The notes beneath the pieces were generated by a model. The model had not been told where the DNA came from. It saw only the letters and a list, made by a program, of their open reading frames with translations, and searched no databases. From assembly GCF_001552635.1 (NCBI RefSeq), contig NZ_BCRO01000018.1, positions 1 through 64,000 on the forward strand: DNA of 64,000 nt. Reading direction: 5' to 3'. The position numbers were made by a program, and so were the translations under genes. Shown here piece after piece: positions 7,940 through 19,956 of the stretch; within the stretch, counting starts at the first letter, position 1, and the number at the start of each line of letters is the position of its first letter. Source of the DNA: Actinomadura hibisca NBRC 15177. GTDB lineage: Bacteria; Actinomycetota; Actinomycetes; Streptosporangiales; Streptosporangiaceae.

Positions 7940-7953
7940 TTGGTCCAGACCAA
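7940..7953. promoter_or_regulatory. DasR-type (dre-like) operator upstream of pckG
   Basis: TTGGTCCAGACCAA is a palindrome (TTGGTC-CA-GACCAA) that matches the core TGGTCTAGACCA of the GntR/HutC-family DasR responsive element except in the central two bases. It lies 65 bp before the pckG GTG. A small inverted repeat CCCC-TAAAT-GGGG (7921-7934) lies directly before it. Control of gluconeogenesis by an amino-sugar-responsive regulator is inferred. Confidence 0.5.
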
Positions 7954-8017
7954 ATGGCAAAAACGCAGGGTCTTGTTCATCATGCAAAGATCCTGCGAAC
8001 CGCTGAAGGAGTTGCCC

Positions 8018-9835
8018 GTGTCCAACCAGATCCCCGGCCTCGACCAGGCCCCCACCAGTCACGCCGAGCTGATTGACTGGGTGCGCGGGATCGCCGAGCT
8101 GACCCAGCCCGAGCGAATCGAATGGTGCGACGGCTCGGAAGCCGAGTGGGAGCGCCTGACCGGCCTCCTGGTCGAGCAGGGCACGTTCAAACGCCTGGAC
8201 CCCGAGAAGCGCCCCAACAGCTTCTACGCCGCCTCCGACCCCAGTGACGTGGCACGAGTAGAGGACCGGACCTACATCTGTTCGGAGAAGGAAGAGGACG
8301 CCGGTCCCACCAACAACTGGATCGCGCCCGCCGAGATGCGCGAGACCTTCGGCGAGCTGTTCAAGGGCAGCATGAAGGGCCGCACCATGTATGTGGTGCC
8401 GTTCTGCATGGGGCCGCTGGGCGGCACCATCTCCCAGCTCGGCGTCGAGATCACCGACTCGCCCTACGTGGTCGTGTCGATGAAGATCATGACGCGGATG
8501 GGCGAGGGCGCGCTGCGCCTCATCGAGGAGCGCGGCCAGTTCGTCAAGGCCGTGCACTCGGTCGGCGCCCCGCTGGAGCCGGGCCAGGCCGACGTGCCGT
8601 GGCCGTGCAGCTCCACCAAGTACATCTCGCACTTCCCCGAGACCCGCGAGATCTGGTCCTACGGCTCGGGCTACGGCGGCAACGCCCTGCTCGGCAAGAA
8701 GTGCTACGCGCTGCGCATCGCCTCGACCATGGCCCGCGACGAGGGCTGGATGGCCGAGCACATGCTCATCCTGAAGCTCACCCCGCCGACCGGCGAGACC
8801 CGGTACGTGGCCGCGGCCTTCCCGTCGGCCTGCGGCAAGACCAACCTCGCCATGCTGGAGCCGACCATCCCGGGCTGGAAGGTCGAGACCATCGGCGACG
8901 ACATCGCCTGGATGCGCTTCGGCGAGGACGGTCGGCTGTACGCCATCAACCCCGAGGCCGGCTTCTTCGGCGTCGCCCCGGGCACCGGCGCGGCCACCAA
9001 CGCCAACGCGGTGAAGACGTTGTGGGGCAACAGCATCTTCACCAACGTCGCGCTCACCGACGACGGCGACGTGTGGTGGGAGGGCCTGACCGACGAGCCC
9101 CCCGCGCACCTCACCGACTGGAAGGGCAACGACTGGACGCCGGAGTCGGAGACCCCGGCGGCCCACCCCAACGCCCGCTTCACCACCCCGGCCGGGCAGT
9201 GCCCGATCATCGCGCCGGAGTGGGAGGACCCCAAGGGCGTGCCGATCTCGGCGATCCTGTTCGGCGGCCGCCGCGCCACCGCCGTCCCGCTGGTCACCGA
9301 ATCCTTCGACTGGCAGCAGGGCGTGTTCCTGGGCGCCAACGTGGCCTCGGAGAAGACCGCCGCCGCCGAGGGCACCGTGGGCGAGCTGCGCCACGACCCG
9401 TTCGCCATGTTGCCGTTCTGCGGCTACAACATGGGCGACTACTTCGGTCACTGGCTGAAGATCGGCAAGTCCACCGACGTCGAGAAGCTGCCGCGCATCT
9501 ACTACGTCAACTGGTTCCGCAAGAACGCCGACGGCACGTTCATCTGGCCCGGCTTCGGCGAGAACAGCCGCGTGCTCAAGTGGATCGTGGACCGGCTCAA
9601 CGGCCAGGCCGACGCGGTCAAGTCCCCGATCGGCCACCTGCCGACCAAGGACGCGCTCGACACCGACGGCCTGGAGATCGACGAGGCCGACCTCGACACG
9701 CTGCTGTCGGTCGACACCGAGGTGTGGAAGCAGGAGGCCGCCCTGGTCCCCGACCACTTCAACACCTTCGGCGACCACCTGCCCAAGGAGCTGTGGGACG
9801 AGTACAACGCCCTGGTCAACCGCCTGGGCGAGTAG
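8018..9835 (+). CDS. pckG: Phosphoenolpyruvate carboxykinase (GTP)
   Basis: 605 aa. The GTG at 8018 is chosen over an in-frame start at 7940 because GAAGGAG lies 8 bp upstream and the resulting length matches the GTP-dependent family (about 600-610 aa). It converts oxaloacetate and GTP to PEP, CO2 and GDP, the entry step of gluconeogenesis. The P-loop [13 protein letters not shown] begins near residue 268. The substrate-binding [17 protein letters not shown] and [12 protein letters not shown] segments and the GTP-site NWFRKNADG are visible. It is monocistronic: a strong intrinsic terminator follows at 9884, and a DasR-like box precedes it. Confidence 0.97.
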   Translation: MSNQIPGLDQAPTSHAELIDWVRGIAELTQPERIEWCDGSEAEWERLTGLLVEQGTFKRLDPEKRPNSFYAASDPSDVARVEDRTYICSEKEEDAGPTNNWIAPAEMRETFGELFKGSMKGRTMYVVPFCMGPLGGTISQLGVEITDSPYVVVSMKIMTRMGEGALRLIEERGQFVKAVHSVGAPLEPGQADVPWPCSSTKYISHFPETREIWSYGSGYGGNALLGKKCYALRIASTMARDEGWMAEHMLILKLTPPTGETRYVAAAFPSACGKTNLAMLEPTIPGWKVETIGDDIAWMRFGEDGRLYAINPEAGFFGVAPGTGAATNANAVKTLWGNSIFTNVALTDDGDVWWEGLTDEPPAHLTDWKGNDWTPESETPAAHPNARFTTPAGQCPIIAPEWEDPKGVPISAILFGGRRATAVPLVTESFDWQQGVFLGANVASEKTAAAEGTVGELRHDPFAMLPFCGYNMGDYFGHWLKIGKSTDVEKLPRIYYVNWFRKNADGTFIWPGFGENSRVLKWIVDRLNGQADAVKSPIGHLPTKDALDTDGLEIDEADLDTLLSVDTEVWKQEAALVPDHFNTFGDHLPKELWDEYNALVNRLGE

Positions 9836-9842
9836 TGACACC

Positions 9843-9866
9843 CGCGTCCCGCTGAGCCGGGACGCG
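9843..9866 (+). terminator. Hairpin directly after pckG
   Basis: CGCGTCCCG and CGGGACGCG are complementary arms around CTGAGC, starting 8 bp after the pckG stop. There is no T-tract, so it more likely stabilises the mRNA 3' end or assists the next terminator. Confidence 0.45.
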
Positions 9867-9883
9867 TGAGCAGGCGACTCCGA

Positions 9884-9922
9884 CCGCGGGGCCGCGCCGA
9901 CCGGCGCGGCCCCGCGGTTTTT
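9884..9922 (+). terminator. Strong Rho-independent terminator of pckG
   Basis: A perfect 15-bp GC-rich stem (arms 9884-9898 and 9903-9917, 4-nt loop) is followed by five T (9918-9922). This is the clearest canonical intrinsic terminator in the window and cleanly separates pckG from the DUF421 gene. Confidence 0.9.
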
Positions 9923-9969
9923 GCCCGCCCCTGGTGTTGCGGCGGCCCGGTCCCGGAAACGAGCCGCGC

Positions 9970-10566
9970 ATGTGGCAGGACCTGTGGGGGATGGGCGTCC
10001 CCGTCGCGGACAAGGCCGTGCGGACGGTCGCGGTCTTCCTCGTCGTCGTCCTGCTGCTGCGCTTCGCCGGGCGGCGGGAGCTGGCCCAGCTCAACGGCCT
10101 GGACTTCGTGGTCATGCTGCTGCTGTCCAACGTGGTGCAGAACGCCGTCATCGGCCCCGACAACTCCCTGCTCGGCGGCCTGCTGGGCGCGGTGTTCCTG
10201 CTGGTCGCCAACGGCGTGCTGACCCGCCTCATCGTGCACGTCCCCTGGGTCAGCGGCCTGGTCCGCGGCCGGGTCAGCGTGCTGGCTCAGGACGGCGCGT
10301 ACCGGATGCGCACCCTCGACCGGATCGGCCTGCGCCCCGAGGAGGTGGACCAGGCCATCCAGGAGCAGGGCGGCGACGCCGTCCAGGACACCCGGCTGGT
10401 CACCCTGCTGCCGGGCGGCGCGGTGGTGGTCCGGCTGCGCCGCGCCGAGCAGTCGGCGAGCTACGGCGACGTCGTCGAGCTGCGGGCCCGCCTGGAACGC
10501 ATCGAACGCCGTCTGGAACACCTGGCCGCCCCGCCCGGTGGCGGCCACGACCACCCCGGAAAATGA
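9970..10566 (+). CDS. DUF421 (YetF-like) membrane protein
   Basis: 198 aa from the ATG at 9970; a GTG at 9934 in frame would add 12 non-conserved residues. Three hydrophobic segments lie in the first ~85 residues, including the family motif LLRFAGRRELAQLNGLDFVVMLLLSNVVQNAV split around the second helix. A soluble DUF421 domain follows (DGAYRMRTLDRIGLRPEEVDQAIQEQGG). The last ~30 residues form a short charged helix. The biochemical role is not established. It sits between the pckG terminator and the Clp ATPase gene, same strand. Confidence 0.85.
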   Translation: MWQDLWGMGVPVADKAVRTVAVFLVVVLLLRFAGRRELAQLNGLDFVVMLLLSNVVQNAVIGPDNSLLGGLLGAVFLLVANGVLTRLIVHVPWVSGLVRGRVSVLAQDGAYRMRTLDRIGLRPEEVDQAIQEQGGDAVQDTRLVTLLPGGAVVVRLRRAEQSASYGDVVELRARLERIERRLEHLAAPPGGGHDHPGK

Positions 10567-10693
10567 GCGGTTTTGCGCAGTCCGGGAGGTTTCTTGGTGT
10601 TGCGCTCCCGCCCTGAGGGCTAGCAGTGGAAGAGAGGCTCCGGCGATCGGGTTCGGGGCGGGACGACGACGCGCATCTTTCCGGGGGACCGCT

Positions 10694-13295
<2,602 letters not shown>

Positions 13296-13303
<8 letters not shown>

Positions 13304-13883
13304 TGTCATCACGCGCAACTGGTGGGTGCTCGCGCTGCGCGGTGCCTTCGCCGTCCTGTTCGGCGTCGTCGCCTGGATCTGGCCCGGCATCACGGTGTGG
13401 GCGCTGGTGTTGCTGTTCGGCGCCTACGCGCTGGTGGACGGCGTGTTCTCGCTGGTCGGCGCGTTCACCGGCGGCTCCGGGCAGTCCCGGGGCTGGATGG
13501 CGGTGTCGGGCATCGCGGGCATCGTCCTCGGCGTCATGGCGCTGGCCTGGCCCGGCGTCACCGGGCTGGTGCTGCTGATGCTGATCGCCGCGTGGGCGGT
13601 GGTCACCGGGATCATGGAGATCGTCGCGGCCATCGCGCTGCGCAAGGAGATCGAGGGGGAGTGGCTGTACGCGCTCACCGGCGCGGTCTCGGTGCTGTTC
13701 GGCGTGCTGCTGTTCGTCTGGCCCGCCTCCGGCGCGCTCGCGGTGATCTGGATGATCGGGTTCTTCGCGATCCTGTTCGGCGCGCTGATGCTGGGCGCGG
13801 CGTTCCGGCTGCGCAAGCTCGGCAAGGAGACCGAGGGGCGCGGCTACCGGGGCACCGAGGGCGGCGCGACCATTGCGCACTGA
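13296..13883 (+). CDS. HdeD family (DUF308) membrane protein
   Basis: 195 aa; ATG overlapping the end of the Clp gene by 8 bp, with GGGAGGG upstream. Six hydrophobic segments are arranged as three repeats of the DUF308 pattern, each with a W-PG or VWPASG turn. HdeD proteins are stress-associated membrane proteins; the molecular function is unclear. The overlap with a Clp ATPase gene implies co-transcription in a protein-stress operon. Confidence 0.85.
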
Positions 13884-13929
13884 CAGCGCGCACTGAGCGA
13901 TCGCCCGCACGCCGGGGGTCCCGCGCGAA

Positions 13930-13958
13930 CCTCAACGCTGCTTGAGGTCGCGTAGGAT
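13930..13958 (+). promoter_or_regulatory. SoxR box and probable leaderless soxR promoter
   Basis: CCTCAA-N6-TTGAGG (13930-13947) has perfect half-sites and the 18-bp span of the known SoxR operator. Downstream, TAGGAT (13953-13958) is a good -10 element, and 7 bp later comes the soxR ATG. The predicted transcript therefore starts at or next to the start codon. This supports autoregulation. Confidence 0.7.
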
Positions 13959-13965
13959 CCCCGGC

Positions 13966-14529
13966 ATGACACGGCTGGAGTTCAGGGTCCACGAGCTGAC
14001 CGTCGGCCAGCTCGCCGAGCGCAGCGGCGTGGCGGTCTCCGCGCTGCACTTCTACGAGGCCAAGGGCCTGATCAGCAGCCGCCGCACGGCGGGCAACCAG
14101 CGCCGGTTCAGCCGCGACGCGCTGCGCCGGGTGTCGTTCATCAAGGTGTCGCAGCGGGTCGGCATCCCGCTCAGCGAGATCAAGCGGGCGCTGGCCACCC
14201 TGCCCGAGGAGCGCACGCCGACGGTGGCCGACTGGGCGCGGTTGTCGGAGACCTGGAAGACCGACCTGGACGACCGCATCGCGCAGTTGCAGAAGTTGCG
14301 CGACGACCTCACCGAATGCATCGGCTGCGGCTGCCTGTCCATCAACAAGTGCGCCCTGACCAACCCCTACGACCAGCTCGGCGACGAGGGGCCGGGGCCG
14401 CGCAGGCTGCTGGTGCGGCACGGCGACGCCCCGCACGCGGACGGCGCGCAGTCCACGCCGTCCGCGCCGTCCGCGACCGCCGCGCAGGGCGACAGCCAGG
14501 CCGAGCCCTGCGCGGACGACATCTGCTGA
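13966..14529 (+). CDS. soxR: Redox-sensitive transcriptional regulator SoxR
   Basis: 187 aa. A MerR-type HTH occupies residues ~12-50 (VGQLAERSGVAVSALHFYEAKGLI). A dimerisation helix follows, then the [2Fe-2S] cluster Cys118-X2-Cys121-X-Cys123-X5-Cys129 (CIGCGCLSINKC). Oxidation of the cluster by redox-cycling compounds activates target promoters. The ~58-residue C-terminal tail is unusual, Ala/Ser-rich, with two extra cysteines near the end (PCADDIC). The ATG at 13966 is chosen because the SoxR box and -10 lie immediately before it. The stop is 16 bp from the convergent GH65 gene. Confidence 0.93.
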   Translation: MTRLEFRVHELTVGQLAERSGVAVSALHFYEAKGLISSRRTAGNQRRFSRDALRRVSFIKVSQRVGIPLSEIKRALATLPEERTPTVADWARLSETWKTDLDDRIAQLQKLRDDLTECIGCGCLSINKCALTNPYDQLGDEGPGPRRLLVRHGDAPHADGAQSTPSAPSATAAQGDSQAEPCADDIC

Positions 14530-14545
14530 TCCCTGCCCGCGGTCT

Positions 14546-16957
14546 CTACGCGCGCCGGGTGTCGCGGGTGCGCGGGTCCAGCCGGCGCGGCGCGGGCTCC
14601 CGTCCGGCGGGCTGGGCGGGCGGTTCGGGCGTCTCGCGCTGCGGGATCGGCAGCGTGGCTGGCTCGTCGGCGAGCGTGACCTCCTCGCCGTGGTGGGTGA
14701 ACTTCAGCCCGCGCCCCTCCAGCAGCTCGTAGACCGCCTCGTCGGCGGTGACCGTCACCATGAACCGGTTGCCCCGGTAGCGCATCCGGAACGCCAGGCG
14801 GCTGATCCCGCCGGGCAGCCGGGGCGCGAACTTCAGCAGCCCGTCCTCCACGCGCATCCCGCCGAACCCGGCCACCAGCCCCGACCAGGCCCCGGCCATG
14901 GAGGCGATGTGCAGGCCGTCGCGGGTGTTGCGGTTCAGGTCGTGCAGGTCCAGCAGCGCGGTCTCGCCGAGGTAGTCGTGCGCGAGGTCCAGGTGCCCGA
15001 CCTCGGCGGCGATCACCGCCTGCGTCTGCGCCGACAACGAGGAGTCCCGCACGGTGATGGCCTCGTAGTAGCCGAAGTCGCGGGCCTTCTGCTCGGCGGT
15101 GAACGCCTCCCCGCACAGGTGCAGCGCCAGCACCAGGTCGGCCTGCTTGACCACCTGCTTGCGGTACAGGTCGAAGTAGGGGAAGTTCAGCAGCAGCGGG
15201 TACTGGTCGGGCTTGGTGTCCGGGAAGTCCCAGCGCGCGTGGTTGGTGAAGCCCTCGCTCTGCGGGTGCACGCCGAGCCGCTCGTCGTAGGGCACCAGCA
15301 TCGCCGCCGCCGCGTCCCGCCACGACGCGGCCTCCTCGGTGGTGACGCCGAGCCGGTCGGCCTCCTCGGGGTGCCGCATCGCCAGCCGGGCCGCCTCCTG
15401 CATGTTCCGGCGCGCCATCAGGTTGGTGTAGACGTTGTTGTCGACGACGGCGGTGTACTCGTCGGGGCCGGTGACGCCGTCGATGCGGAACACGCCCTCG
15501 ACGTCGTGGTGCCCCAGGTGCCGCCACATCCGGGCGGTGGCCACCAGCAGCTCCAGGCCGATCTCGCGCTCGAACTCCTCGTCCTGCACCGCGTCCATGT
15601 AGCGGACGGCGGCGTCGGCGATGTCGGCGTTGATGTGGAACGCGGCGGTGCCCGCGGGCCAGTACCCCGAGCACTCCTGCCCCCGGATGGTCCGCCACGG
15701 GAACGCCGCGCCCGTCAGGCCGAGCTGCGCGGCGCGCTCGCAGGCCAGCGGGAGCGTCATGTGCCGCCAGGCCAGCGCGTCGGCGGCGGCCTGCGGGTGG
15801 GTGTAGATCAGCACCGGCAGCACGAACGTCTCGGTGTCCCAGAAAGTGTGGCCGTCGTAGCCGGGCCCGGTCAGCCCCTTGGCCGGGATCATGCGGCGCT
15901 CGGCGCGCGCGCCCGCCTGGAGGATGTGGAACAGCCCGAACCGCACCGCCTGCTGGATCTCGGCGTCGCCGTCCACCTCCACGTCCGCGCCGCACCAGAA
16001 GTCGTCGAGGTAGTCGTGCTGCTCCTGCAGCAGCCCGTCCCAGCCGGTGTGCTGGGCCCCGGCGAGCGCCGCGACGACCTGGTCGTGCAGGGCGGGCCGG
16101 GACCGGCGGCTGGACCAGCCGTAGGCCAGGTACTTGGTCATGCACAGGCTCTCGCCGGGCTCCAGCCGGGTGGCGACCGTCAGCCGGCCCACGTCGGGGG
16201 AGCTCTCGGTGTCCACCGCCATCGACTCCGGGCCGCTGATGTCGTGGGTCATCCCGGCCGCCATCCGCAGCCCGCTCTCGCGGGTGCGGTGCACCAGCAG
16301 CACCTTGGTGCCGTTGGCGACGTTCTCCTCGCCGACCAGCGGGTCGGCGAGCGTCGCCGAGGCGCGCGGGTCCTTGCCGGAGGACGGCAGCGCCTCGTTG
16401 GCGACCAGCTCCGACTGGGCGACCACGCGGACCGGGTCGTCCACCGGCTCGACCGTGTAGCGGATCGCCGCGATGGCGCGCTGGGTGAGCGACACCATGC
16501 GCACCGAGGTGATGCGGACGGTCTTGCCCGCCGGGGAGGTCCACTCCACGCGGCGGGTGAGGGTGCCCTCGCGCAGGTCGAGCACCCGCTCGTGGTGGTG
16601 CAGGCGGCCGTAGCGCACGTCGAACGGCTCGTCGTCCACCAGCAGCCGGATCAGCTTGCCGTTGGTGACGTTGATGACGGTCTGGCCCTCGTCGGGCAGG
16701 CCGTAGGCGGTCTCGGCGTGCGGCAGCGGCCGCTCCTCGAAGAAGGAGTTCAGGTAGGTGCCGGGCAGGCCGTGCGGCTCGCCCTCGTCCAGGTTGCCGC
16801 GCAGCCCGACGTGCCCGTTGGACAGCGCGAACACCGACTCGCTCTGCGCCAGCCGGTCCAGCCGCAACTCGGTCTCGCGCACGCACCAGGGTTCGACCTG
16901 GTAGACGGGCCGGTCCGGCGTGTCCGTCTCGCCCGGCTTCTTGGCTCGTTGCGTCAC
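14546..16957 (-). CDS. Glycoside hydrolase family 65 disaccharide phosphorylase
   Basis: 803 aa; GTG start overlapping the pgmB stop by 4 bp with GGAGGAGGG upstream. The domain order is an N-terminal beta-sandwich (~30-290), a linker helix, an (alpha/alpha)6 barrel (~330-700) and a C-terminal beta-sheet cap. The general-acid Glu is residue 500 in [31 protein letters not shown] and [13 protein letters not shown] are family signatures. It phosphorolyses an alpha-linked glucose disaccharide to beta-glucose 1-phosphate and glucose; maltose, trehalose or kojibiose cannot be distinguished here. The tail after residue ~765 is Pro/Arg-rich and non-conserved. Co-transcribed with pgmB. Confidence 0.9.
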   Translation of the reverse strand: MTQRAKKPGETDTPDRPVYQVEPWCVRETELRLDRLAQSESVFALSNGHVGLRGNLDEGEPHGLPGTYLNSFFEERPLPHAETAYGLPDEGQTVINVTNGKLIRLLVDDEPFDVRYGRLHHHERVLDLREGTLTRRVEWTSPAGKTVRITSVRMVSLTQRAIAAIRYTVEPVDDPVRVVAQSELVANEALPSSGKDPRASATLADPLVGEENVANGTKVLLVHRTRESGLRMAAGMTHDISGPESMAVDTESSPDVGRLTVATRLEPGESLCMTKYLAYGWSSRRSRPALHDQVVAALAGAQHTGWDGLLQEQHDYLDDFWCGADVEVDGDAEIQQAVRFGLFHILQAGARAERRMIPAKGLTGPGYDGHTFWDTETFVLPVLIYTHPQAAADALAWRHMTLPLACERAAQLGLTGAAFPWRTIRGQECSGYWPAGTAAFHINADIADAAVRYMDAVQDEEFEREIGLELLVATARMWRHLGHHDVEGVFRIDGVTGPDEYTAVVDNNVYTNLMARRNMQEAARLAMRHPEEADRLGVTTEEAASWRDAAAAMLVPYDERLGVHPQSEGFTNHARWDFPDTKPDQYPLLLNFPYFDLYRKQVVKQADLVLALHLCGEAFTAEQKARDFGYYEAITVRDSSLSAQTQAVIAAEVGHLDLAHDYLGETALLDLHDLNRNTRDGLHIASMAGAWSGLVAGFGGMRVEDGLLKFAPRLPGGISRLAFRMRYRGNRFMVTVTADEAVYELLEGRGLKFTHHGEEVTLADEPATLPIPQRETPEPPAQPAGREPAPRRLDPRTRDTRRA

Positions 16958-17703
16958 CGGCCCTCCTCCAGTTCCGCCAGGTCGCCGACCACGACGTCCG
17001 CGCCGCGCTCGGCCAGGGCGGCGGCGTGCTCGTCGTCCACCCGGTTGACCCCGACCACGTAGCCGAAGTCCCCGGCGCGCCCGGCCTCCACCCCGGCCAG
17101 CGCGTCCTCGAAGACCGCCGCGTGCCCGGGTGGGACGCCGACCTCGCGCGCGCCCTCCAGGAAGGTGTCGGGGGCGGGCTTGCCGGGCAGGTCGCGCTCG
17201 GCCGCGACGACGCCGTCCACGCGGGCGTCGAACAGGTCGGTGATCCCGACCGTCTCCAGGACCTGGGCGGTGTTGGCGCTGGAGGACACCACGGCGGTCT
17301 TCAGGCCCGCCTCGCGCGCGGCGCGCACGTAGTCGATCGAGCCCTCGAACACCTCCACGCCCTTGTCCCTGATGAGCTGGAGGACCAGCTCGTTCTTGCG
17401 GTTGCCGAGGCCGCGGACGGTCTCGCGGTCGGGGGGATCGTCCGGCGACCCTTCCGGAAGTTCGATGCCGCGCGACTGCAGGAACGAGCGCGTTCCGTCC
17501 TCGCGGCGCTTGCCGTCGACGTACGGGCCGTAGTCCTTGACCAGGTCGAACGGCGTGAACGGTTCCCCGGTGCGGTCGGCGCGGTCCCGCAGGTACTCGT
17601 CGAACATCTGCTTCCACGCGGCGGCGTGCACGGCGGCCGTACGGGTCAGCACCCCGTCTAGGTCGAACAGGCACGCCTGGATGTGGTCGGGCAGTCCGAG
17701 CAT
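16954..17703 (-). CDS. pgmB: Beta-phosphoglucomutase, HAD superfamily
   Basis: 249 aa; the ATG at 17703 has GAGGAG just upstream, so the longer in-frame ORF is discarded. The HAD nucleophile motif is DLDGVLT with Asp14 and Asp16, the motif II Ser lies in AVVSSSANT, the Lys in [12 protein letters not shown] and the acidic motif in [11 protein letters not shown]. It isomerises beta-glucose 1-phosphate to glucose 6-phosphate, the expected next step after GH65 phosphorolysis, and the 4-bp overlap with that gene supports this. It is divergent from gnd, which uses the same hexose-phosphate pool. Confidence 0.9.
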   Translation of the reverse strand: MLGLPDHIQACLFDLDGVLTRTAAVHAAAWKQMFDEYLRDRADRTGEPFTPFDLVKDYGPYVDGKRREDGTRSFLQSRGIELPEGSPDDPPDRETVRGLGNRKNELVLQLIRDKGVEVFEGSIDYVRAAREAGLKTAVVSSSANTAQVLETVGITDLFDARVDGVVAAERDLPGKPAPDTFLEGAREVGVPPGHAAVFEDALAGVEAGRAGDFGYVVGVNRVDDEHAAALAERGADVVVGDLAELEEGR

Positions 17704-17847
17704 CGCTCCTCTTTCGCCGGGGACGGTCTGGTCCGGTCTAGCGGCTCTTCCCAGCTGGAACAAGGACATGCGCGACGGGGTTGCCCGAACCGAGGGAGAT
17801 CGTTCCGCGTACAGGGCGGGTAGAGGCCCCTAGGGGAGGAGACACAC

Positions 17848-19299
17848 ATGGACAAGGCGCAGGAAGGCAAGCAGGCGGGCAAGGCGCAGATCGGGGTCAC
17901 GGGCCTGGCGGTCATGGGCCGCAACCTGGCCCGCAACCTCGCACGGAACGGCTACACCGTCGCCCTGCACAACCGCACCACGGCCAAGACCAAGGCGCTG
18001 GTGGAGGAGTTCGGCGACGAGGGCGACTTCGTTCCCGCCGAGACGGCCGAGGAGTTCGTCGCGGCGCTGGAGCGGCCCCGCCGCCTGGTGGTCATGGTGA
18101 AGGCGGGCGAGCCCACCGACGCGGTGATCGAGGAGTTCGCGCCGCTGCTGGAGCCCGGCGACATGATCGTGGACGGCGGCAACGCGCACTTCGCCGACAC
18201 CCGGCGCCGCGAGGCGGCGCTGCGCGAGCGCGGCCTCCACTTCGTGGGCGCGGGCGTCTCCGGCGGCGAGGAGGGCGCGCTGAACGGGCCCAGCATCATG
18301 CCGGGCGGCTCGGCCGAGTCCTACGCCGCGCTCGGGCCGATGTTCGAGAAGATCGCCGCGCAGGTGGACGGCACGCCCTGCTGCGTCCACGTCGGGCCCG
18401 ACGGGGCCGGGCACTTCGTCAAGATGGTGCACAACGGCATCGAGTACGCCGACATGCAGCTCATCGCCGAGTCCTACGACCTGCTGCGGCACGCCGCCGG
18501 GCTGGACCCGGCGCAGATCGCCGAGGTGTTCCGCACCTGGAACACCGGGCGGCTGGAGTCCTACCTGATCGAGATCACCGCCGAGGTGCTGGCGCACACC
18601 GACGCCGCCACCGGCGAGCCGTTCGTGGACGTGGTGCTCGACCAGGCCGAGCAGAAGGGCACCGGCCGCTGGACGGTGCAGACCGCGCTGGACCTCGGCG
18701 TACCGGTCGGCGGCATCGCCGAGGCGGTGTTCGCGCGCTCGGTCTCCGGCCACGCCGACCTGCGCGAGGCCGCCCAGGGGCTGCCCGGCCCCGCGCCCGA
18801 GCGGGTCGCGGACGCCGGGTTCGCCGACAAGGTCGAGCAGGCGCTGTACGCCTCCAAGATCGTCGCCTACGCGCAGGGCTTCCACCAGATCGCCGCGGGC
18901 AGCGCCGAGTACGGCTGGGACATCGACCTCGGCGCGATGGCCACCATCTGGCGCGGCGGCTGCATCATCCGGGCCCGCTTCCTCAACCGCATCCGCGAGG
19001 CGTACGAGGCCGACCCGGCGATGGCCACGCTGCTCACCGACGAGTACTTCGCCGACGCGCTCGCCGGAGCCCAGGACGCCTGGCGCGAGGTGACGGCGGT
19101 CGCCGCGCGGATCGGCGTGCCCACGCCCGGCTTCTCCAGCGCGCTCGCCTACTACGACTCGCTGCGCGCCAAGCGGCTTCCGGCCGCGCTGGTGCAGGGG
19201 CAGCGCGACTTCTTCGGCGCGCACACCTACCGGCGGGTGGACCGCGACGGCTCGTTCCACACGTTGTGGGGCGGCGACCGGTCGGAGGTCGAGGCGTAG
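17848..19299 (+). CDS. gnd: 6-phosphogluconate dehydrogenase, NADP-dependent, decarboxylating
   Basis: 483 aa; ATG after GGGAGGAGAC. It oxidises 6-phosphogluconate to ribulose 5-phosphate, CO2 and NADPH. The dinucleotide-binding motif is GVTGLAVMGRNLARNLARNG (16-35), the substrate motif is GGEEGALNGPSIMPGG, and the catalytic FVKMVHNGIEYADMQ carries the conserved Lys. The length matches the long NADP-dependent form, and the C-terminal GWDIDLGAMATIWRGGCIIR region completes the active site. It is monocistronic and divergent from pgmB across a 144-bp intergenic region. Confidence 0.96.
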   Translation: MDKAQEGKQAGKAQIGVTGLAVMGRNLARNLARNGYTVALHNRTTAKTKALVEEFGDEGDFVPAETAEEFVAALERPRRLVVMVKAGEPTDAVIEEFAPLLEPGDMIVDGGNAHFADTRRREAALRERGLHFVGAGVSGGEEGALNGPSIMPGGSAESYAALGPMFEKIAAQVDGTPCCVHVGPDGAGHFVKMVHNGIEYADMQLIAESYDLLRHAAGLDPAQIAEVFRTWNTGRLESYLIEITAEVLAHTDAATGEPFVDVVLDQAEQKGTGRWTVQTALDLGVPVGGIAEAVFARSVSGHADLREAAQGLPGPAPERVADAGFADKVEQALYASKIVAYAQGFHQIAAGSAEYGWDIDLGAMATIWRGGCIIRARFLNRIREAYEADPAMATLLTDEYFADALAGAQDAWREVTAVAARIGVPTPGFSSALAYYDSLRAKRLPAALVQGQRDFFGAHTYRRVDRDGSFHTLWGGDRSEVEA

Positions 19300-19320
19300 C
19301 GGGCCGGGCGGGCGGGACGC

Positions 19321-19650
19321 TCAGTCCTTGTCGAGGGCGGCGTCCAGTTCGTCCACGTACAGCAGGTCCGGGCGGAGCAGCCCCGAGCGGTAGGCCGCCC
19401 GGCCCACGATGTGCGCGGCGACCGGCACGGTGGTGAGCTGGAGGGCCATCACCAGCACCAGCGTGGTGATCACCTCCACGGTCGGGAAGCGCACCCCGAC
19501 CGCCGTCAGCACCAGCAGCAGGCCCACGGCCTGCGGCTTGGTCGTCGCGTGCATCCGGGTCAGCAGGTCGGGCAGCCGGAACAGCCCGAGGCCCGCGCTC
19601 AGCGAGGCGGCCGAGCCGACCAGCAGCAGGATCCCCAGCACCACCGTCAT
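19321..19650 (-). CDS. mnhG: Mrp (Mnh) antiporter subunit G
   Basis: 109 aa; three membrane segments and the MrpG signature (GSAASLSAGLGLFRLPDLLTRMHATTKPQ). It is the last gene of the antiporter operon. There is no ribosome-binding site directly before the ATG at 19650; instead two 17-bp duplications separate it from mnhF, each creating a six-codon mini-ORF. Translation probably depends on reinitiation after mnhF. Confidence 0.93.
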   Translation of the reverse strand: MTVVLGILLLVGSAASLSAGLGLFRLPDLLTRMHATTKPQAVGLLLVLTAVGVRFPTVEVITTLVLVMALQLTTVPVAAHIVGRAAYRSGLLRPDLLYVDELDAALDKD

Positions 19651-19686
19651 CGTCGCACCACCGTCATCGTCGCACCACCGTCATCA
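19639..19686 (-). repeat. 17-bp tandem repeat forming a mini-ORF relay between mnhF and mnhG
   Basis: The unit CACCACCGTCATCGTCG (plus strand) occurs at 19639-19655 and 19656-19672, with a partial third copy at 19673-19686. On the minus strand each copy carries ATGACGGTGGTG. The ATGs at 19684 and 19667 each open a six-codon ORF (MTVVRR) whose TGA overlaps the next ATG as ATGA; the third ATG (19650) is mnhG. The first ATG also overlaps the mnhF stop. The arrangement looks like duplication of an original TGATG junction. Confidence 0.85.
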
Positions 19687-19956
19687 CTCCTCCTCCGCGC
19701 CGTCGCGGTGCACCATGAACCGCGAGATGCCGACCGACCCGACGAACCCCACCACCGACAACACCAGCAGGATCGGCAACACCCACGGGTCGTCGTGGCC
19801 GATCGCCTCCACGCCCATCCCCGCCATGATCACCGCGACCAGCACGTCCAGCGCCAGCGCGCGGTCCAGCATCGTCGGCCCGCGCACCAGCCGGGCCAGC
19901 GTCAGCGCGGCCGCCACCCCCAGCACCAGGCCCGCGATCGTGATCACTGCGGTCAC
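19684..19956 (-). CDS. mnhF: Mrp (Mnh) antiporter subunit F
   Basis: 90 aa; GTG start at 19956 overlapping the mnhE stop. Three membrane segments with the MrpF pattern (ARLVRGPTMLDRALALDVLVA). It is part of the hetero-oligomeric cation/proton antiporter. It ends in a run of Glu whose codons also provide an AGGAGGAG ribosome site for the mini-ORF relay. Confidence 0.92.
   Translation of the reverse strand: MTAVITIAGLVLGVAAALTLARLVRGPTMLDRALALDVLVAVIMAGMGVEAIGHDDPWVLPILLVLSVVGFVGSVGISRFMVHRDGAEEE

Noticed and set aside
14690-17062. 790-codon plus-strand ORF across the GH65 gene
   Set aside because: Antisense to the conserved phosphorylase, no recognisable domain.
17818-17823. GGGTAG hexamers before gnd and (minus strand, near 2135) before the membrane protein, resembling sigma-B-type -10 elements
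   Set aside because: The matching GTTT-type -35 elements are weak or at the wrong distance, so I do not call promoters.
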